From: Gymnorhina tibicen
Taxonomy: Eukaryota > Chordata > Aves > Passeriformes > Artamidae
DNA length: 64,000 nucleotides
Assembly (NCBI GenBank): GCA_013399875.1
Contig: VXAZ01004636.1
Coordinates: forward strand, 1,697,945 to 1,761,944
Direction of reading: 5' to 3'
Shown here: piece after piece, positions 59,901 to 64,000 of the stretch
Numbering within the stretch: position 1 is the first letter of the stretch
Layout of the letters: every line of letters begins with the position of its first letter
Notes under the pieces: model-generated
Told to the model about the DNA's origin: nothing
Database searches by the model: none
The model's input: the letters and a program-made list of their open reading frames with translations, nothing else
Translations under genes and position numbers: made by a program

Positions 59901-60790
59901 GGTAGGAGATTCTGCTGGAGAATATAGGCATTTTTCAGAGGACATAAGCACAAAATAAGAAAATGTCCTTAAAAGTTTGAATTCCATGCCTTATGCTGCT
60001 CATGCAAAAAACCTGGTAAAATGCTTGTCCTGACAGAGTTCTGCATGACCCGACAGCTCTGGATTATGGTTGAACCTTCTGGAATTTTGTCCCATGAATA
60101 TACGTGCTGAGTAAGTCCTCTCACACAACACTTTGCAACAATTCCCCTCGTATCCTATAATAACACCAGGTAGATTATAATTAGTTTGAAAAAATGAAAA
60201 TTGATTATAATCAGCTTGAATAGATGAACATTGACTCCTACAAATAGAATGAGGAGTGCCAACCTCCTGAAACTAGTCGTTTCGATATAAGAGAATGACT
60301 TCTAGCGTGTGGGGTGTTTTACAGGGATTGCTTTTTTCCTCTCTGGTTTAAAAATAAACAGGCAGAGGGAAAGGTGTGATGCTTCCACTAACTCTGAAAG
60401 GGCCAATCTCTGCTTCATTTTATGAGAAATAAAAAGATCACAAAGAAAAGCATATTGAGCATGCCAGAAGTCTATAGTGCCAACTAAATCAGAGGACAAA
60501 TTTCTCTTCCCTGTATATGTCAGAATACCTCTTCTGAGAAATTGAAATAAGGATACTAACTCCAAACAACTGCAGACTGCAACAATATACAACTTTGAGC
60601 ATGATATTGAATAGTAATAATTAAAAGATGCCATTTTCCTGCATAAATAACTGCCCTAAGGTACAAGTGACAATACAATAGAAAGCTGAAAGACTTTACC
60701 ATTCAACGGCGCTTGCACTGAGAGCTGTATCTTTAGGAAGAAAATAAACACAGTAGCTACTGTGACTATACTGAAGCTCTTGGCTGACAT
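38888..60790 (-). CDS. CA12: Carbonic anhydrase 12, complete, ten coding exons
   Basis: CA12 is a zinc ectoenzyme of the plasma membrane that converts CO2 and water to bicarbonate and a proton, controlling extracellular pH. Exons on the minus strand: 60700-60790, 57546-57566, 51261-51440, 48578-48720, 47668-47763, 45940-46003, 45325-45482, 44145-44271, 39676-39760, 38888-38972. They sum to 1050 nt (349 residues plus stop), close to human CA12 (354 or 343). Residues 1-25 or so form a signal peptide. The catalytic domain has zinc ligands H121, H123 (QLHLHWG) and H147 (LHIVH), proton-shuttle H96 (NNGHS), T229 (SLTTPPC) and the C52/C232 pair for the known disulfide. N30-G-S is a glycosylation site at the human position. 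Membrane span about 295-318, then tail [14 protein letters not shown], matching the human tail. It is convergent with RAB8B. Confidence 0.96.
39676..39760 (-). CDS. CA12: CA12 exon 9 (transmembrane segment)
   Basis: The acceptor TCCTAG and donor GTAAGA flank 85 bases. They encode Gly294 (split), a span of about 24 hydrophobic residues ([16 protein letters not shown]...FWLL) and a KKK stop-transfer. A small-xxx-small pattern (ACILG) is like the dimerisation motif of the human span. Confidence 0.93.
41203..41244. repeat. Perfect 2 x 21 bp tandem duplication
   Basis: The unit TTAGTAGGGGCCTAGGTGTGC occurs twice without mismatch (41203-41223 and 41224-41244), within CA12 intron 8. It is likely recent. 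Confidence 0.85.
41421..41474. repeat. T-rich / (TTTC)n microsatellite
   Basis: A pyrimidine-only tract of T runs with interspersed C, including TTTCTTTCTTTC. It is read in the other direction as a lysine-rich open frame, which is an artefact. Confidence 0.85.
44145..44271 (-). CDS. CA12: CA12 exon 8
   Basis: The acceptor TTCTAG and donor GTGAGT flank 127 bases, residues 252-293 plus one base of Gly294. It starts [16 protein letters not shown] and ends [12 protein letters not shown], the last strand of the catalytic domain. Confidence 0.95.
45319..45327 (-). other. CA12: GC splice donor of CA12 intron 7
   Basis: Minus-strand sequence CAG|GCAAGT. The protein frame (ISQEQ then LLALETA in the next exon) fixes the junction here, as in human CA12. 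Apart from the C at +2 it matches the U1 consensus closely, which is how functional GC-AG introns usually look. Confidence 0.85.
45325..45482 (-). CDS. CA12: CA12 exon 7
   Basis: The acceptor TTTTAG precedes 45482. The 158 bases encode residues 199-251 with [24 protein letters not shown] (Thr229, Cys232) and [16 protein letters not shown]. The donor is GCAAGT, not GT: the exon ends CAG at 45325 and the intron starts GC at 45324-45323. Confidence 0.95.
45940..46003 (-). CDS. CA12: CA12 exon 6
   Basis: The acceptor TTGCAG and donor GTAAGT flank 64 bases encoding [21 protein letters not shown] (178-198) plus one base of Asp199. Human CA12 has [21 protein letters not shown]. Confidence 0.96.
46472..46523. 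repeat. Imperfect ~27 bp tandem duplication
   Basis: Two related segments, beginning GGGCTACAACTCAACTAT and AGGCTATAACTCAGCTAT and both ending GCAAG, lie head to tail in CA12 intron 5. Confidence 0.6.
47668..47763 (-). CDS. CA12: CA12 exon 5
   Basis: The acceptor TTGTAG and donor GTAGGA flank 96 bases, residues 146-177, in phase 0. The third zinc ligand is H147 in [17 protein letters not shown] closes the exon and is typical of the family. Confidence 0.97.
48578..48720 (-). CDS. CA12: CA12 exon 4
   Basis: The acceptor CTTACAG and donor GTAAGG flank 143 bases encoding Val98 (split) to Glu145. It holds the zinc ligands H121 and H123 in QLHLHWG, a possible glycosylation site NKS in [11 protein letters not shown], and the signature [13 protein letters not shown] with the active-site glutamates. 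Confidence 0.97.
51261..51440 (-). CDS. CA12: CA12 exon 3
   Basis: The acceptor CACACAG and donor GTAAGG flank 180 bases encoding residues 39-97. The exon contains YPFCGG with the disulfide Cys52, the family motif QSPID and the end NNGHS with His96, the proton shuttle (His64 in CA2 numbering). Confidence 0.97.
51441..57545 (-). other. CA12: CA12 intron 2
   Basis: This 6.1 kb intron is the longest of the gene. Apart from a 37-bp imperfect tandem duplication at 55172-55244 I see no repeat family, and no exon that would keep the reading phase between exons 2 and 3. Confidence 0.7.
55172..55244. repeat. Imperfect 37 bp tandem duplication
   Basis: CTAAAGTACATTAATAATTC... and CTAAAGCATGTTAATAATTC... 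follow each other with period 37, sharing TTAATAATTCTGTTGGCACT. The few mismatches suggest an older event than the perfect 21-bp duplications. Confidence 0.75.
57546..57566 (-). CDS. CA12: CA12 exon 2, 21-nt micro-exon
   Basis: The acceptor AAACAG and donor GTAAGT flank exactly 21 bases, which with the split codons read GSKWSYIG (31-38). Human CA12 has GSKWTYFG here. It keeps the phase needed between exons 1 and 3 and supplies the second half of the N-G-S glycosylation site. Confidence 0.92.
57567..60699 (-). other. CA12: CA12 intron 1
   Basis: A 3.1 kb intron between the signal-peptide exon and the micro-exon. It holds a 30-bp imperfect tandem duplication (60173-60232). A 110-codon minus-strand frame just inside it (60302-60634) has no recognisable homology and is taken as chance. 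Confidence 0.7.
60173..60232. repeat. Imperfect 30 bp tandem duplication
   Basis: GATTATAATTAGTTTGAAAA... (60173-60202) is followed by GATTATAATCAGCTTGAATA... (60203-60232), with the same end (GAAAATT / GAACATT). Confidence 0.7.
60700..60790 (-). CDS. CA12: CA12 exon 1 (signal peptide)
   Basis: ATG at 60788-60790 with a purine at -3; donor GTAAAG begins at 60699. It encodes [18 protein letters not shown] and on to SVQAPLN (1-30) plus the first base of Gly31. It has a hydrophobic core typical of a signal peptide, and the end aligns with human APVNG. There is no in-frame ATG further upstream. Confidence 0.9.
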
Positions 60791-60864
60791 CTCAAGGAAA
60801 GACTTGTAATATTCCAGCAGTTCACAGGTTTCTTTGCATTCTGAAGAAATTCCCTTGTAGACAT
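60766..60864 (-). other. Upstream ORF overlapping the CA12 start codon
   Basis: An ATG at 60862-60864 opens a 32-codon frame that runs through the CA12 ATG (60790) out of frame and stops at TAG 60766-60768. Its context is weak (C at -3, T at +4), whereas the CA12 ATG has G at -3, which fits leaky scanning. It is only relevant if the transcript starts upstream of 60864, as the TATA box suggests. Confidence 0.5.
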
Positions 60865-60957
60865 GTGGCAAATAGCAGAATGCCCATATACAGAGCTTCT
60901 GCTAATGAGTTATTGCCCTCCTCTCCCCTTCTCTTTCTCCTTGCTTTTAGGACTGCT

Positions 60958-60964
60958 TTTTATA
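60958..60964 (-). promoter_or_regulatory. CA12: TATA box of CA12
   Basis: The minus strand reads CTTTATAAAAAG at 60956-60967, with TATAAAA at 60958-60964. It is about 170 bases upstream of the ATG, which would put the transcription start near 60930 and give a 5' leader of roughly 140 bases. There is no CpG island here, in keeping with a regulated, tissue-restricted promoter. The start site is inferred. Confidence 0.5.
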
Positions 60965-60967
60965 AAG

Positions 60968-63189
60968 CTCCTGAGACTCAACCCAAAACAAATGATGTAA
61001 TCAGACCTGCCTCTATGTCACAACACCCTCAGAAAACTGATCATATCCTTCATTACCTCAGTTTTAGTGAGGTCCTCACAGGGCAGACTCCAGCACTTAG
61101 AGAGGGAATTTAAACATGGAATGGGAGAAATTATTTAGTAGTGACAAAAATGCTTAAAAAAGCTGTCCTCTTATGGGCCATACCACAGTAGAGTTTTTCT
61201 AGCCTGTTTCAGAGAGTCTCCCTCAGCTCCCATTTTTGGATCAGTCTGATGTTGTATAATGGCCCACTGTGAGGACTGGAGGGAAGGGAGGAGAAGTGAG
61301 GCTCTGTGTGGGACTGGTAATAACTCAAAGGGACCATGGACACTTCCCACAAAAACCGTCCAACTTGTCAGGAACAGATTCTTTTCGAGCTGAAGGCTCT
61401 TGGAACCAGCAGGACACATGAGGTAGGGAAGAGTGAAAATTCACGAAGCAACAGTCCCAGAATCTGGTATTATTCAGGACATACAAGGAGAGGGGTAAAG
61501 AGGAGCACAGGGTGTAAGGTAATGTCCTCTTCTGTCAGGGATTGAGGAATAAGCTCTTAAAGTGAGGATAGCTGAGGAGCAGAAGCTGGGATTGAAGAGA
61601 CTATTAGTTTTATTACATTATTTAGTACATTATTTAGTACATTATTATTTATAGTTTTTATTAACTGCTTGCTACATATCAGTAACAGCTTTATAATGTG
61701 TTAGTATTGATTGGTCAAACTTTATTTTCAACATCTTTATTTATCAACTACTGTTTAATTGCTCAATGTTTTTAGACTTGCTTATTTTTTCCTACCATTT
61801 ATGAGGTTGATAAGGGGAAAGGAAAATTGACTGGAGCATGGCTCACTTCTGCCTAGATCCCAGGTAGGGCCCTGCTGTAAAGCAGGATTCTGGTCTATTG
61901 CTGCTGTTCATCCATAGTCCAGTCTTCCCAGTCTAGGTGGATGGAAGCTACAGGGAGCAGCAGCAACAAATTAATGTACTGTAGCCTTTTAGAAAGCATC
62001 TGTGGTTGAGAACACTTCCTCTCATACTTCTCCTTAGCATTTTGTAAACCTAGATTGTAATTCTACTTGTTTTGGTTCAGACAGATGTAATCAAGAGGAA
62101 GAGGGTGTAAGCTACAGAGAAAATGTTTTTAACATGACTTTTCAAGTGCCATTTCAAGTGGCATTGTCCAGAGGGCCACATTCGTACAGAAGGCATGCTG
62201 ATTGTGTTAAGGATGTGGGCTATCAGCACACAGCTGTTGCTGCATGCAGGACCTTCCTAACCTGACGGAAATTTGGAAACATAATTTTGTAGGTTTCTGT
62301 AGAATAAGCGGTTTTATCATCAGCCTTCACATAGCTGGCAGCCTGCCTGCCAAGCTGCTAGGGTTGGTATCAACATCTGAAAATTACCTCCTCTACAAAA
62401 AACCCCTGTTGTGTAGGAGGGTATGGAGTGAGCTGTCTGCCACTGTGTTTTCTTATCTCTTTCCTTCATCTTTTCTGCCAGTGTTCTTGAAACATTCACC
62501 ACGGTGAAGTATGTTCTGATTCTTAGAATCTCCCTCAGACCATTTTTGCATTTTCACAATCTGTACCTCTCCTCCCCCAGTTCCTGCTATAGCAGAAGCC
62601 AGTTTGGCTTCACATCTATGAGAGGAATTCCAAGCAGTGCTTGTGCTTTCAAGGCTGGCTGGATAGAAAGCTCTTTGCTTCCAAAATATAAGCCATAGAA
62701 AAAGAGAAAAAAAGCTCCCTGACACAGTTACCTGCCTGTGTTCTGCACAAACATCATACGGCTTGCGTTTTATTCTGGCTTCAAGAAATTTTAGGTTGCT
62801 GGCAGTCAGTTTTCATTTCTGCACCAGGCCAAGGCAGAGACAGAACAGCATTTTCATGGACTGGGAGTCTCGTGAGAAGTAGTAGATTTGCATCCCAAGT
62901 GTGAAACGTCAGGCTGAAATTCTGCAGTGTGGGTTTATCAGTCTTTAATTTGCACTTCCCCTAACTTTAGTGGTGTTTTGCCAAGGCAGTAGTAATGCAT
63001 AGACTGATGTGATAGTGGGCAATGTATAGGACAAGTTCAAGGCAAATGGGTGAGATGAGGCATTCTCATTAGAGAGTACATTTGGAGTTTTCACTTGCAA
63101 TTCTGTGAGCATTTGACTGACCACACTCACTCCCTCTTCCTGGTGTGTTAACTTCAAAGATAAAGCTGTAATGAAACAGAAAATAAGGT
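60968..63189. other. Upstream flank of CA12
   Basis: AT-rich DNA with no recognised exon on either strand. A short tandem of ATTATTTAGTAC lies near 61615-61645. Regulatory sequence for CA12 could lie here, but nothing specific is evident. Confidence 0.5.
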
Positions 63190-64000
63190 CCTCTCGCCAG
63201 CCGTTCAGGGCAGGGCGGGGCTTCCTCCAGCCCTGGCAGGTGCGATTAAAAGAAGGCTCTAGGGAGCGCGGCGAGCCGGGGCGTGGCACGGCAGTTCGCG
63301 CAGGCAGGGTTGCAGTCATCCTCCTCCTAGTGGGCTTTTTATTTTGTGTTGGGGTTTGCTTAGTTGGTTTGGTTGGTTGGTTGATTAGTTGGTTTGGGGG
63401 TTTTCAGCAGTGGTCTCCAAACGATCAAAAGCTATAGCTAGTAGAAGTGTACCAACCCAAACAGAACCCCCCAGGAAGGCCGCATCTGCCCAGACCCCCT
63501 CCTGTACAGAGCGTTTGAGCCTGTCAGTAGTACCAGGGGATGGTGCAAAAGATGCCTGCGTGCAGTGTGAACAGGTGAATGATCTCCTCTGCCTGGTGGC
63601 CGAGCTTAAGTAGGAGGTAGAAAGACTAAGGAGTATTAGGGAAAGTGAAAGGGAAATAGACTGGTGGAGTTTCACCCTTCCATCCGTGAGAGAAGCCCAC
63701 CAGGAGCTAGGGGACTCCCATGCCTCCTACCATCAGGCAGCAGGAGGAGACCTAGTAGATGAAGGAGAGTGGAAATGGGTCCCTACTCAGGAAGTTAATA
63801 AAAATTCCTCCTGACCCCCATCAGCTACCCAGGTACTTCAGAATAGGTATGAGGCCCTGGATCCAGAGGGTCAGCCAGATGACATAGAAGAAAATAATCT
63901 GCCCCGAGAACACGTAAGATCACGTCAGGCACAGACCTAAAACTCCCTCTGAATGCATATATTGATTTTGTTCAGTGTATGTCTTCAGAAGGATTAATTT
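63190..64000 (+). mobile_element. CR1-like retrotransposon, 5' region with decayed ORF1 start, runs off window
   Basis: A GC-rich leader (about 63190-63325, including GGCACGGCAGTTCGCGCAGG) and a TTGG-rich stretch (63361-63403) precede one reading frame. That frame contains CVQCEQVNDLLCLVAEL, EVERLRSIRESEREIDWW, EGEWKWVPTQ and NRYEALDPEGQ. I recognise these as the N-terminal part of the ORF1 polyprotein of avian CR1 elements, upstream of the esterase-like domain. The copy is dead: the frame has no ATG at its start and contains in-frame stops at 63611-63613 (TAG), 63812-63814 (TGA) and 63938-63940 (TAA). The frame is otherwise unbroken, so decay was mainly by point mutation. The left boundary is approximate. 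A relationship to an endogenous retrovirus leader carrying the same sequence is a less likely alternative. Confidence 0.6.
63362..63403 (+). repeat. (TTGG)n-like simple repeat
   Basis: Irregular repeats of GGTT/TTGG within the leader of the CR1-like element. It may be part of the element or a later expansion. Confidence 0.65.

Noticed and set aside
60302..60634. 110-codon minus-strand frame just downstream of CA12 exon 1
   Set aside because: Tested as an alternative second exon. It does not continue the CA12 frame with conserved residues, whereas the micro-exon at 57546 does.

Overview
This looks like a piece of nuclear chromosome from a bird. The genes have introns with vertebrate splice signals. 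The two exon sets match RAB8B and carbonic anhydrase 12 (CA12), which are neighbours on human 15q22. Introns are short, interspersed repeats are sparse, and the recognisable ones are of the CR1 retrotransposon type. A turtle or crocodile is not formally excluded. There are no prokaryotic features, no CRISPR array, no recognisable tRNA or rRNA, and no complete mobile element.

Layout. (1) 1-22953, + strand: RAB8B, a small Rab GTPase. The window opens in the GC-rich start of intron 1, and exon 1 (first 41 residues) lies upstream. Exons 2-8 are all present with canonical GT-AG borders and encode residues 42-207, including the stop. (2) 22954 to about 27030: long, AT-rich RAB8B 3'UTR with several poly(A) signals, a sense-strand G-quadruplex motif and four Pumilio-type sites. 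(3) About 27030-37260: interval between the two convergent genes. It holds a possible terminal exon near 29.35 kb, an orphan CpG island at 29.8-31.1 kb carrying a 37-38 bp minisatellite, and AT-rich DNA with a few short perfect hairpins. In human, APH1B sits between RAB8B and CA12; I could not find an APH1-like exon here. (4) About 37260-60960, - strand: a complete CA12 gene with ten coding exons that splice to a 349-residue protein (signal peptide, extracellular carbonic anhydrase domain, one membrane span, short cytoplasmic tail). It has a 21-nt micro-exon, one GC-AG intron, a TATA box and an overlapping upstream ORF. (5) About 60960-64000: upstream of CA12. The last ~0.8 kb is the 5' portion of a decayed CR1-like retrotransposon that runs off the window.

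The two proteins work independently. RAB8B directs polarised membrane traffic from Golgi and recycling endosomes to the plasma membrane and cilium. CA12 is a plasma-membrane ectoenzyme that hydrates CO2 outside the cell. The most informative second looks are the regulatory sequence in the RAB8B 3'UTR, the splice architecture and 5' leader of CA12, and the orphan CpG island with its minisatellite. I found no evidence of a novel defence or mobile system.
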